A stretch of DNA of 64,000 nt from Cinnamomum chago (taxonomy: Eukaryota > Streptophyta > Magnoliopsida > Laurales > Lauraceae): contig CP142458.1 of assembly GCA_038049695.1 (NCBI GenBank), positions 63,149,501 to 63,213,500 on the forward strand. The letters run 5' to 3'. This document shows positions 37,338 through 48,589 of the stretch, piece by piece. Both the position numbers and the translations under genes were made by a program. The notes under the pieces were generated by a model, which was not told the origin of the DNA, did no database searches, and saw only the letters and a program-made list of their open reading frames with translations. The stretch's first letter is position 1, and every line of letters starts with the position of its first letter.

Positions 37338-38379
37338 CCTCTAAATATGCTCACCAGAATGGTCACCCGCACTTTTAACGCACAACAGCTTATTTTGACA
37401 CAAGGAAAGAGTACCAGACAGTAACTTATACACTGCTACTTTTAGTACGCTTTCCTTTTATATGTTGCCAATGGAAATGGACTATTCCATTAGCTTTATA
37501 CAACCATGTATTATGTTTATAGAAGCGAAAGATCAAAAGCTTAAGAACATCCAATACCTTACTTTGATTTGAATGGTTAATGAGTTTCCTCACACTGGGA
37601 CATTCGTATGTACAGGTCAGTTCCAGGTTTGCCCAGAACCTACCCAGCCTACTCGGGTTGCACCTTATCAATGTTGAATTCTTGGGAATCAAATACGCGC
37701 GCCATATGTCTTTCAAAGAAATCTAGAACTCTCAAATAATAGAATTCCAAGTAGTTTTAAATGTTGCTTTAAGTATCAAATGGGCTTAAATTAGAGCAAA
37801 GGATGAAAATTCATAGAGGGGTCATCAAATGGGCTTCACTTTATTAGGAAATGGCTACCTAGCCACCGTAGTGGTGGAGTTGGATCTGTAAAAAGATAGA
37901 ACAAATAGTTGCTTCAAGGCACATTACAATGATGCTTTCCCTAACTAGTTTTCTGCCACCCACTTGGTGAGAGCGGGTTAGTTATGGGTTAACAGATGAA
38001 CTACCTCCGAGATACAATAAGGCCCTTCCAAAATTGATTTTGACCTGTTTAAAACCCAATTGGGTAATTCATTAATTGCATTTGAAATGACCATTGGGGA
38101 ATGCCATTAATTTCATTTTAGAACAACATTCAGTTTATCTATTTGGAGTTTGGACAAAAGCTGAGTCAACGACTTGATTGAATTAGCTAGACACTCAGGT
38201 GTATTAGGAGATTTGATGCTGCAATTTAATTGATCTGGCTAGACATTTGAGGTATAGCTAAGATGATGCTAGAAATTGTTCTTCTGGTTAGACACTTGGG
38301 GTTTAGTTGAGTTGATGCTGAAAGGAGGACTGGCTACATACTCATGGGTACTAGCTGAGTTGATGTTGTTAGTCATTTA
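37338..38379. other. Spacer, duplicate of copy A sequence
   Basis: Collinear with 4801-5842. No gene is recognised. Confidence 0.6.
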
Positions 38380-38508
38380 AACTCTGGCAATGCTTGAGAA
38401 CGGCTCCTACCCGAGTGGTAAGGAGTGGCAGTTCTCACCTAACTTTTCAGGGTTTGAACCTTGGATATGCCACTTTTTCCTGCAAAAAACTCTAGAAATG
38501 CTTGAAAA
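38380..38508 (+). mobile_element. Short tRNA-derived SINE, copy B
   Basis: Duplicate of 5843-5971. Box A-like CCGAGTGGTAAGG and box B GGTTTGAACC lie between direct repeats AACTCTGGCAATGCTTGA and AACTCTAGAAATGCTTGA. The box B here fits the consensus GGTTCRANNCC slightly differently from copy A. Confidence 0.63.
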
Positions 38509-38769
38509 ATGAGAGGTATGTGTAGATACCTTATTTTGGCACCCTCATAATCTAGATTCGTATATCGTCTACTGATGCCCCAGCTTTACCCCAATTGGAC
38601 CACTTTACGAAATTAATTATTCCACCTTTAAGAGCGAAGGTATTTTGGACAAAAGCTCAAAATTCATGGCATTTCATTCCTAATTGGATTTTTAGTTGTT
38701 TAGCCAACTCAAGGCAAAACGTCATTAGTTGTTTAGCCAACTCAAGACTAAATTAGGTTATTCCACCTT

Positions 38770-41568
38770 TAGCTTCTATTCTTCCTGACATCATTTCCCT
38801 TCATCAGGTTGCTTTCTTAAAGTGAAGGAAAATTCAATATCACATTGCTCTGGCGCATGAGTTGACCCAGAAATTTCAAAAGGGCATCAAAGGTAAAGGC
38901 GTTTGTCTGAAGCTAGACATTTCGAAAGCTTTTGACAAACTAGATTGGGCTTTTCTGTTTAAGGTGCTAGAGTTTTTTGGCTTTAGCAAGGAGTGGATCT
39001 CCCTCATCCAAGAATGTGTGTACTCTCCAAAGGGCTCCATTCTCATCAGCAGGGAGCCTACAGGCTATTTTAAATTGGGTAGTGGTCTAAGGCCAGGGGA
39101 TCCTTTATCCCCTTACTTCTTCATCCTAGCGGAAGAAATTCTAAGTCTGAACATTGCAAATCTTGTTTCCCAGAATCAAGTCGTCCCAATCTATAGAGCT
39201 CCAGCCTCCCCCCTCTATATGCCACCTAATGTTTGCAGATGACATCCTTCTCTTTTTTCAAGCGTTCCCCCAGAGTATTAGAGCTATTTAGAGAGTGTTG
39301 AAAGCGTATCAAATGGCAGCGGGACAACATTTCAATCTCTCCAAAAGTAAGATTCTCTTTGACAATAGCAGGCAGTCATTCAAGTCAAGGATCTCGAGAT
39401 CCTTAACATTTCCTAGGCTATATTTCTGGTCAAATATTTGGGAGTTCCCCTCTTCATAGGCAGCCCAAAAGCTAGATACTTTGAAAGTATGAAGGATTCC
39501 TTCAGGAAAAGGCTAGCTGGTTGGAAAAATAATACGCTTTCTTTTGTGGGAAGGGTTATTTTGGTGAAGCATGTGCTCCAAAGCCTTCCTATTCACACCT
39601 TGCTGGTTATCCCTATTCCGAACTCGATTTGCAGATTCATGGAAAAATGGATGAGGAACTTCCTTCGGTCTGGAGGATCTTTTCCAACTAAGAGAAGCCT
39701 TCTCAACTGGAAAACAGTTTGTCTTCCAAAATCAGAAGGAGGTCTTGGCTTTCATCGCTTAAAGGACTTGATCTTGGCAAGCTCGGTCGGGTTAGGTTGG
39801 ACAACCTTCTCTTCATCTACTCTGTGGGGTTCCTGCTTTAAAGCTAAGTATTTCAAAGGTTTCTCTCCCTGGCATCTAGGAGCATTAATCTCCAGTTCTT
39901 GCATTTGGAGGCAAATAAAGAGTAGGTCCCACTTCTTGTTTCAAAATAGCCACTGGTTTCTGGGTAATGGAAAAATCATAAGTTTTTGGCATGAAAAATG
40001 GCATGGTCCTCTTTCTTTCGCGGAGAAGTTCCCTGATAGCCTTTTTCCCTAGAATGAATCTGTGCATGATATCTTCTCCAACCCTCAGTGGCTCTCAAGT
40101 TCTACTTATCCCCAGCCGGTGATCTTTGCCTCCTCCACTCTTTTGGCGGATTTCTACCTCTCCAATATCCCTGATAAGCTGATCTGGATGAGCTCAAATT
40201 CCAACCATCTCCCTTTCTTCGTTGCTTGGGAATCCATTAGAGCTAGGAGCTTTCCTAGAGTTTGGTCTAACTTTGCTTGGAACAGTCTCCTTAAGCCCTC
40301 CATTGCTTGTTTTGCCTGGAAATTGTTCCATAACAAACTTCCAACCAACTCTTGGGCCCAATCAATCGGAGTGCAGCTGGTGTCTGTTAGGGATTTTGTA
40401 TTTGCAATTTGATGGATGCATTTGCACTTTAGCATCATTTGATATTTCACACTTGCATTGTTTTAGAAAACCTTGAAATCTGCTATTTTACATGCATAGC
40501 TTTTAAGATTTGGAAAAGCTTTTGTTTTATGCATGTTTTGGTTCTAAACTTGGATGCATTGGTTTTAGAACCCAAAACTCTTTTGAAAACCTAATTCCTT
40601 GTGCATTATATTTGGAAAATCATCTTGTGAATTTAGGTTTGAGTTTTGCATACATTCATCACAAAAAGAATCTTTTGTGTATGCAATTTCATTTGAAAAG
40701 AGTTTTCAAGAAATCAAGCAAGCCTTTGTTTTAAAAGTTTTGAAACTTTTTAGGCTTTTTATGTCATGTTTTAAAAACCTTTAGAATCTTTAAAACATGT
40801 TTTCCAAGCTTGATTTAGTGGCCAAAATGTTCCCCCAAGCAAAACTGTGAAAAATGCATTTTTTTGGGAATTTTGGTGCTGCGGGGTTAACCATGGGGTT
40901 AACCGGGGTGGTCAACCCGCAGTGTAGCCGGTTAACCGGCCATGTTATCCCGGTTAACCGGCCATAGTGCAGGATGACCCAAAATGCTAAAGTGCAAATG
41001 CATCCATCAAATTGCAAATACAAAATCCCTAACAGTGTCTTCGTGCTACCTATGCGGTATCCACCAAGAGACTTCTTACAGTATGTTCTTCCTCTGCCCT
41101 TTTGCCTTGAACTTCTGGGCCTGGTTAGAAGCTAAAGGCAACATCTTCTCTACTCCTTTTTGCTCTGCTGCTGCCAGATGGAGATCTTTTTTAGCCAACT
41201 CTTGTTACAAAGCAAAAAACGGCCTGGGAGCTCTCTTCTTAGTGGGGCCATCTTCAGCTTATGGAAGGTCAGAAACTGGGCAATTTTCAACAATTTGAAG
41301 CCTTTCCTTGACACTGCAATCATCTTCTTCTTGGCTGAAGCTCCCATATCTCTTGGTAAAATGTCTTCTTCCTTTAAGAGCTCCACCCTAGAAGCCTTCT
41401 TTTCTCTATGTAATCAGCCATCTCCTAACATGCATGAGATAGCTTGTGCTCTGTTTTCTTTTGGTCTTCTTGTTTCTTGTTTTGCTTTCTTTTTGTTGTT
41501 TCTTCCATCCCTTAATAATTCAATTTGCAACTTAGCAAAAAAAAGAAAAAAAAAGAAAAAAAGAAAGA
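38770..41568 (+). pseudogene. L1-type LINE, broken, copy B, interrupted by a 650 bp element
   Basis: Same LINE as 6370-8506. RT motifs LDISKAFDKLDW and GLRPGDPLSPYFF are in 38862-39242. One extra C near 39211 shifts the frame before the FADD box. 39438-40052 and 40062-40412 carry the downstream region, with a stop near 40051. The zinc-binding part is interrupted at 40385 and resumes at 41035 (CYLCGIHQETSYSMFFLC). An A-rich tail lies at 41537-41567. Inactive. Confidence 0.92.
40385..41034. mobile_element. 650 bp LTR-derived inverted-repeat element with two U3 ends
   Basis: The element has perfect 51 bp terminal inverted repeats beginning TGTTAGGGATTTTG and a perfect 5 bp target duplication GTGTC (40380-40384, 41035-41039). 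The uninterrupted site is in copy A at about 7976. The terminal repeat and the following ~500 bp resemble the 5' end of the LTRs at 35144, 46497 and 59619 (TGTTAGG, TTGCAATTTGATGGATGCAT). Near the right end are CCGGTTAACCGG palindromes (40929 and 40950 region), where those LTRs have CCGGTCGACCGG. There is no coding region. Both ends are U3-type; no LTR 3' end is present. Confidence 0.9.
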
Positions 41569-42805
41569 GGCCATCCAACACTATAAATAAGGTCCCCTTT
41601 CGACCCTAAGCATCAGTCAGTCACAATAAAGGATAGACTGAAGAAAGTCAAAGAAGAAAGCAAGGGATCGAGCTAAAGCTACAGATTCATGGCATCTAGT
41701 TTCCTTTATTCCTTTCTTTAGTTCATCTTTAATGATAGTTAGATTCATTTATCAACATGTTTATTTTCATCTTGTTCATTCTGATCTGATTCATTTATCG
41801 TAGGCATAATTTTTTCTAGTTCTTCTTACATCCTTTTCATTTAGTTTAGATATTTCATTTAGTTTATCAAAATCTCTTTTGTGGGACCTAAGTGATTTTT
41901 GGTAGAAGATGCATTCCACGACATGCATGTCGCTTCCCTTTTAAAGATTGCATTGATGAGAGATTGCTTGGCCCCATTACTAGGTAACCTTGGCAACTTG
42001 TTCCTCACATCTTTAATCTAAACTAGCCATCAAACCCTTTTATTTTTATTTTTGTGCTTTCATAGTACTGCTCGTGTTTTTAAATTCATCTCATATTAAC
42101 TTTTTTCATTTTGTCTTTAAATTGCACGTATCCTTCTTTTGCCAAAGGACTCAAAGTGGCTATCCAGTGAATGGATTTGATCACCTTCAATCGAATATAG
42201 GCACCAACCCTTTTCCTTTTATTTTCTTTATTTTTTTGTGGGTTTTATGGGGAAAAACCTTTTAGATGTCCCGTGCACGACAAAGACCCCAAAAGATCTT
42301 TACAAACAGTAAAGGCCCTTGTGTCATTTTTTTTCCCTTTAGCTTAGGGTCGACGCTTAAATGCATATTCATTAGGTTTTATTCTCGACATTTATTACAA
42401 TATTATTCTTAGTTGAGCATCGATAACGACGTCTAACACAGGTTTGTGGCTCAGTTGAGTGTTGATATGGATGCTCATTACAATATTATTCTCAGTTGAC
42501 AGTACATGTTTGTGGTTAAGTTGAGCATCAATATCGACGCTCGTGTCTTCTTCTTGCCCTCCTTCCTCCTCTTTATCCATCTCCTCACCCCATTTCTCAC
42601 CCAACTCACCATCCTCAACACCTCCGCCATCCTCAACGCCGTCAAACACCAATCTTCATCTCTTTCATTTCATCCCATATCTTTATTCTAGTTAAACTGA
42701 CACATACATCTTCTTCCTCCAAGACCATAATCCTTCTTCCCCATCTCTATTGTCATTTCATCTTTCTTCTCCCGATCTAACCCCATCAAGCCTATCTTAA
42801 AAAAC
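41569..42805. other. Spacer after LINE B, duplicate of 8507-9741
   Basis: No gene seen. The TATA-like CTATAAATAAGG (about 41580) and the short internal repeats near 42390-42545 are as in copy A. Confidence 0.5.
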
Positions 42806-43639
42806 TGGCCTTAACACAGGCTTAGGTCCCAATAAGCAGTTCCTCTATTAGATTTCTAAAATAATGATTAAACTAGTAATTAACCCTAATTCCAATGAAA
42901 AACAACAAACCCCACGATAAGAAGAAGACACGATGTATACGTGGAAAATCCTACTCGAAAAAAAAACTACGGGCCTTACCGTCTAAGCCAACAGACAACC
43001 AAGCACTAATTGAAACCGGAAGTTACATGAAAACTCATAACCCTTTTCCAATTGTAATTCAACCCAAGGACTACGTAATCTTGCCGACGCCTTGTCGTGA
43101 ACCTTCACCGTGCTTGACATCAACACCTTGAATGCGTCTTCAAGGTGGATCTACTTCGGATGAGTAGATGGAAGAAGAACCAAAACTTGATCTTTAGCAC
43201 AGCAACAAATAGCTCTGGATGATGATGGATCTCTCACAGGCTTCTCTAGGTTTTAGAATGTGAGAGAGGTAAGCATTTGATTGCTAGATCACTTTATATA
43301 GGCCAATGGCCATTCAAATAGAATTAAGATAGTGAGTTTGGCTCAAATTCGGAAAATTTTCTGAAAGTTTGCGCACTTCTGGAGCTAACTTAGGTTGCTC
43401 AAGCTCGCTCGAGCGACCAGATGGCTTCCTCGAGTGAGCACTCATTTTGCCCTGGGGGTGGTTTTGCCTGTCTTCTGAGTTTTTTCCAACTGTACTCCTA
43501 ATTGTCTTCAACTTGTATCTTTATGCTTCGATTTCAATGACAATTGCAGCAATCCATAACTGAAAAAAAGAAACTTACAACTCTATACGGACTAGAGTTT
43601 TGTTCAAACCCCAATGAATTAGCTAACTAAAACCTAACA
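42806..43639 (-). mobile_element. 3' LTR of minus-strand LTR retroelement, copy B
   Basis: Duplicate of 9742-10575. On the minus strand the PPT AAATGGGAGGGA precedes TGTTAGGTTTTAG. Confidence 0.65.
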
Positions 43640-44333
43640 ATCCCTCCCATTTGGCAATTCATGAACAAAACTTCCTAAATACAAAATATTCTAAAGAAAC
43701 CTAGAAGTAAACCCAATATAAACAAGGAAGATGATTTAAAAAAAAAACTTTGGACTTCAATCTTCAATCCCTGTAGAAAAAAAACTTGCACGACAAACTC
43801 TAGCAACAACAAGTGCATAAATCACAGAAATAAAATAGTAAAACTATTCTCCCCCTTTCTTGTTTAGGAACTGGCAAAAGAACACTAAAGCAAAGTACCT
43901 AAACATTAGCATTAGTATTGGCTTGAGATAATGAGAGTACTACCATAGGACAGATAGTAGCATAGAAAACTTGAAAGTCTAAAACTAGAACATAAGTAGT
44001 AGTAGAACAACAACACATAGCCTGGCAATTAGCATAAAAGTGAACATAAGTAAACCCAGATCAAAGGTTACGAAGCTGCTCAAACTTGGAGGATAATCGC
44101 TCACTCAAGCGTGAATACCGAAACGTTGTAAGTGGTCGCATCTGATTCAATCCTTCGGTCATTTTGTTCTCAAGATTTTCAATCTAAATAGATTGATCAG
44201 AAATGACAGCCTCAACATCACTGAGCCTATGAAGTATAGAAGACTCCCCCTGAACATATGAGTCGTCACTATCACTACCATCATCAGAAGCACTTGCAGC
44301 TTCACGACGCGGAGCGCGAGGTCTCATGTGAGC
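43640..44333. other. Internal non-coding region of the minus-strand LTR element, copy B
   Basis: A-rich, duplicate of 10576-11269. No gene seen. Confidence 0.5.
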
Positions 44334-45136
44334 TTAGGAGAGCTTCAAGGTAGTGGCACTGATAGTTTTCTTGGGTCGAATTGACTCTTCGTATGGATAT
44401 GCCTGACATCCTTTCTCAATTAGGAGTCCACAAATGAGTACACCGAAAGGCAAAGAAAGACGATTGTGACCTTCATAAATCTTAATCATGGCATCGAACA
44501 TGGTCTTTGGAAAATCGACCGGAAGATCCATCCCAATGGCACAGAGAAGATATGCTTGCAGATAGTTCAGGTCAGAAGTATGAACACATGGTTCAATGTT
44601 ATGACTCATAAAGATATTAAGAAGGCGATAGTCATCCCTAAGCTCATGTTGATATAGCAAATCTCCAACCTACTCACTAGGTTCACCAATAAGTTCAGTA
44701 GAAACATCATCTGGAAACTTAATCGCATTTTTGGGATCAAGGAAAGGATAGTAAGGGTTTGGGTACGCTTCACCTTGATAAGCTTTGCAATTAAACCTGG
44801 AGTGATAGTCACAACTATTCCACGCACAAAAGATTTGAAGCTGTCAGTCGTAACATCATATATATTGCAATAAAATTCACGCACCCAATCCTTAAAAACA
44901 TCGTTTTCCATTCCATTCAAGACTTGGAGATGACAAGCCATGACCCAATGATGGGCATTTGATCTGATCAATCCCCTAACAGTAACAGTCCCTTCCAGCA
45001 CAACTGAACGGGTTTTGAACTTGGCAAACAGTTCAGCACATTGAGCATTTGGGAAACATTCCTCGTTGTAGGAAGATCAAGTGGTTGAATGCTTACCTCG
45101 AGACTTCTTGGGAGCCTCAGAGAACTGCACAGCCAT
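44334..45136 (-). pseudogene. Plant 'transposon protein' (Transposase_32-like) domain fragment, copy B
   Basis: The less damaged of the two copies. 45001-44606 and 44660-44334 together give VTVRGLIRSNAHHWVMACH, VREFYCNIYDV, VRGIVVTITPGLIAKLI, then after a TAG (GEPSE*VGDLLY) YQHELRDDYRLLNIFMSHN, AYLLCAIGMDLPVDFPKTM and YEESIRPKKTI. A small deletion near 44765 shifts the frame relative to copy A, and an early TGA follows GKHSTT. It keeps about 110 bp (44440-44530) that copy A has lost. The assignment rests on remembered family patterns. Confidence 0.6.
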
Positions 45137-45335
45137 AGAGACAAAAAGAACCAACAAAATGATTCAAACTTCATTAAGACATTCCATCAAACACTTGGTG
45201 AGCAGAAAAAGTTCATAGCATTGAAGGTTGAACCAATGCTCCGGAATAGTCTTGAAAGATGACTACAAGAGTCTCAAGATACTTCCCCATGATTGTAACA
45301 GCTACACACCAAATATAGAACAATTCTCCACATTG

Positions 45336-46496
45336 AACACCCATTTGTTCTTCAAAACCTTCCTGCCTTTTGGAAGTTCCACCAGCTCATAAGTATTGTT
45401 CTTTTTCAAAGAACTCATCTCATCCTTTCATAGCCTTCATCCACTCATCTTTATCTGCATGAGTTGTTGCTTCTGGGTAGCTCTCTGGCTCCCCCTCATC
45501 AGTAAGCAAAATATAATCTGCTGTAGGATATCTTATTGATGGTCGACGCTCTCGAGTAGACCTCCTAACTTGAGGTTCTGTGGTTTCTAACTGAGGAGAC
45601 TGCTCCCCCTGCTCAACACCATGTTCATCTGGCAACCCCTGCGCCTCATCATGATCCGGATCATTTTGTCCACCTTCTCCACCTGTAGTCTGCACTGGAG
45701 AAGGTGTCGGTGTGAGATCAACCACTCCATCAACAACTTCTTTAGATTTTTCAGTATTCTCAATATCTCCAAAGAACTGGTCTTCATGAAACACCACATC
45801 CCTACTTCTGATAATTTTCCTCTTCTCTGGATCTCATAATCTGTAACCAAACTCTGCTCTACCATAGCCAAGGAAAATGCAACATATTGCCTTATCATCT
45901 AACTTTGAACGCTGCTCCTTTGGTACATGTGTAAAAGCCTTGCACCCAAACACCTTCAAATGAGAATAAGAAGCATCTTTACCTGTCCATTTTCTCTCCG
46001 GAATGTCAAAATCCAAAGAAACCGAGGGAGACCTGTTAATTAGGTAAACGGCAGTCGGGACAGCTTCACCCCAAAATGACTTGGGTAGTTGTGCCACTCT
46101 AATCATGCATCTCATCCTTTCAAGAATAGTGCGGTTCATTCTCTCTGCCACACCATTGTGCTGTGGAGTACCAGGAACTGTTCTTTCATGTCGAATATCA
46201 TGCTTTGAGCAATAGCCTTTAAACTGGTTAGATGTGTACTCTCCACCATTATCTGTGCGGAGACATTTCAAGAGCTTTCCTATTTCTCTTTCAACCATGA
46301 CATGAAACTGTTGAAATACCTGGAACACCTGATCCTTCGATTTCAACGTCTAAACCCAGACTTTCCTGGATGCATCATCAATAAATGTGACAAAAAACTT
46401 ATTGCCACCCAATGACTCCACCTCCATGGGACCACAAACATCAGAATATATCAAATCCAACACATTAGATTTTATCGTTGATGTTTTAGAAAAAAA
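45336..46496 (-). pseudogene. Ty1/copia polyprotein remnant: integrase to start of RT
   Basis: Minus strand. Integrase catalytic core: YSDVCGPM (first Asp), DNGGEYTS (second Asp) and HNGVAERMNRTI (Glu), with 35 residues between second Asp and Glu in 46346-45834. Then come the INT C-terminus (HLKVFGCKAF, KAICCIFLGYG) and the RT linker (RRSTRERRPSIRYP), ending at KNKWVFN. Breaks: TAG after RKVWV, TGA for Trp after FGYRL, and a shift after MKAMK. It is truncated at 45336, the block duplication edge. The upstream half of the same polyprotein is at 63205-63992. Confidence 0.93.
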
Positions 46497-48449
46497 TGTT
46501 AGGAATTTTGTAGATTGCAATTTGATGGATGCATAATCATTCTAGCATCATTTGATTTACACACATATGCTTTGATTTATAAAAACTTGAAATCTTGTTT
46601 TAAACATACATTTTTTTTTAAGAGTTGTAAAAGTTTTGATTTATGCATGTTTTGTTTTTAATCTTGGATGCATTTGATTTAAAAAGAGTTTTTAGAAAAT
46701 CAAGCTAGCCTATGAGTTTTAAATCTTTCAAAATGTTTTAGGCTTTTTATGGTACATGTTTTAAAACCCTTAGATTGATTTAAAACATGATTTCAAGATT
46801 GATTTAATGGCCCAAAAAGTTCCACAAAGAAAAACTTTGAAATATGCTAATGTTGGATTTTTGGTCCCGGCAGTGTCGCCGGTCGACCGGCCCAGAGGTC
46901 CCGGTCGACCGGGAACACTGCAGGCAGAAAGTGGCCCTGGAGCCCCAACAGTCATTTTTCTGACCGTTGTGTGTTCCCGGTCGACCGAGACCTATTTGCA
47001 GGTCTACCGAGGACTAGCCGTTGGGCACTTTTTGCTATAAATATGAGTTCTTTCCGTTGCCAAAAGTTGGGAATTTTAAGGCCCTCCTTGAGGGGTTTTG
47101 AGGCATATTCAAGGGAAATGAACTAAGGGATGGAGGGGATCATTAGGAAAGCTAAAGCTTGGATTAATGAAGTTAAATCTCCAAGTAGGCTCTACTTTCC
47201 TTAATCATATGTTTTCATGTTTTGTTTTATCTTTGGTAAATCTTTAATAGCATGTTAAAATATGATTTGTTGCATCACCATTTGATTCAATCCAAGTAGT
47301 ACTTTATTTGGGAAATTTAAGTAGATCATGTTAATGAAATAATCTTTGAAATTATATGTAACATGATTCATATACTTGGTTGAATCTTTGGTTGTTGTTT
47401 TCCATCATAAGAAAATCACTTTCAAAACTATCTTATGTTTTGGATTCAACTTCTTTACAAATCATATGTTTTCATGTTTTGTTTTATCTTTGATAAATCT
47501 TTAGTAGCATGTTAACCTATGATGTGTTGTATCCTTAGCATGTCTTATCTTTTGAATTGATCTATTGTTTTGGATGCATCACCATTGATTCAACCCAAGT
47601 AGTACTTTATCCTTGGTAAATCTAAGTAGATCATGTTAATGGAAACATCTTAGAAATTAGATGTAACATGATCCATATACTTGGTTGAATCTTTGGTTGT
47701 TGTTTTCCATCATAAGAAAATCTTTTTCAAATATATCTTATGTTTTGGATTCAACATGTTTACAAATCATATGTAACTTTGTTTTAAAGTTTCACAACCT
47801 GCCTTGCATTGATTGGTATATCTTATTCAAGTTGATTTTATAAGCTCATATGATTTGTCCCCTTTTTCAATCAAATCTATTTTTATGTTTTGAGCTACAT
47901 GTTGATTTGATTGACATCCCTATGCATCACATGTTTAGAGCCAATTAATTTCAAACAACTTGTAAATCATTGATCTCATTAACAAGTTGTTACTTTTAAC
48001 ATGTCATTAGCATTTCCTCAATCATAAATGTTTTTGAGCTAAACTTTCAAAAGCCTTAGGCATACATTTATGAGCTTTCATTTTCAAAATGATTGAGGAC
48101 ATCACACACACACACACATCATATACTTTCATCTTTGCATTCATAGTGTGTGTGTGTGTGTATTAGATTTTCATTTTTATATCCGCCTATTTTAGAGGCA
48201 AATGTAATGAGCTTAATTTGTATCTCCAACAAGTGTATGTTAGACACTAACTTCGTGAGATAACCAACCTTGTGGTTGAAGAGGTTATTGCTTAGCCTAT
48301 AAAAGCATAATGTATAGGTTGATGTTGAGCATTGAAAAACATCATTGTAAAGGTTATTGCTAAGCCTTGAAAAGCATATTGTAAAGGTTATTGCTTAGCC
48401 TATTGAAAAGCATAAATAGTGGAAATCCGGTGGGGTGTTGGATCACAAG
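46497..48449 (+). mobile_element. 5' LTR, left part
   Basis: Starts TGTTAGGAATTTTG. GGTCGACC palindromes occur from 46879 to 46985, upstream of the TATA box CTATAAATATGAG near 47035. Homologous to 35144 onward. It is interrupted at 48449 by the CACTA element and resumes at 56375. About 47 bp present in the 3' LTR is missing near 47266. Confidence 0.9.
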
Positions 48450-48589
48450 CACCACAAAAAAGGACTTTTAGTCTCGCTTTTAGATTGAGCTTTTGTGTCG
48501 CTTTTACAATAAAGTGACCCAGTATGGTCTGATGTGTCACTTTAGACGAGGAAGAGGTTTACCCTACTAGAAATATAAGCATCAGCGTT

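Larger units (their letters stand above)
30351..45334. repeat. Large segmental duplication, copy B
   Basis: Second copy of the block at 1-12205, same orientation. It is longer mainly because of a 2194 bp solo LTR (35144-37337) and a 650 bp inverted-repeat element (40385-41034), each with a 5 bp target duplication absent from copy A. At 45334 the homology stops exactly where a minus-strand copia reverse transcriptase fragment begins, so that junction is a duplication or deletion breakpoint. Confidence 0.95.

Noticed and set aside
48100-48175. CA/TG tracts as possible regulatory structure
   Set aside because: They vary in length between LTR copies as ordinary microsatellites do.
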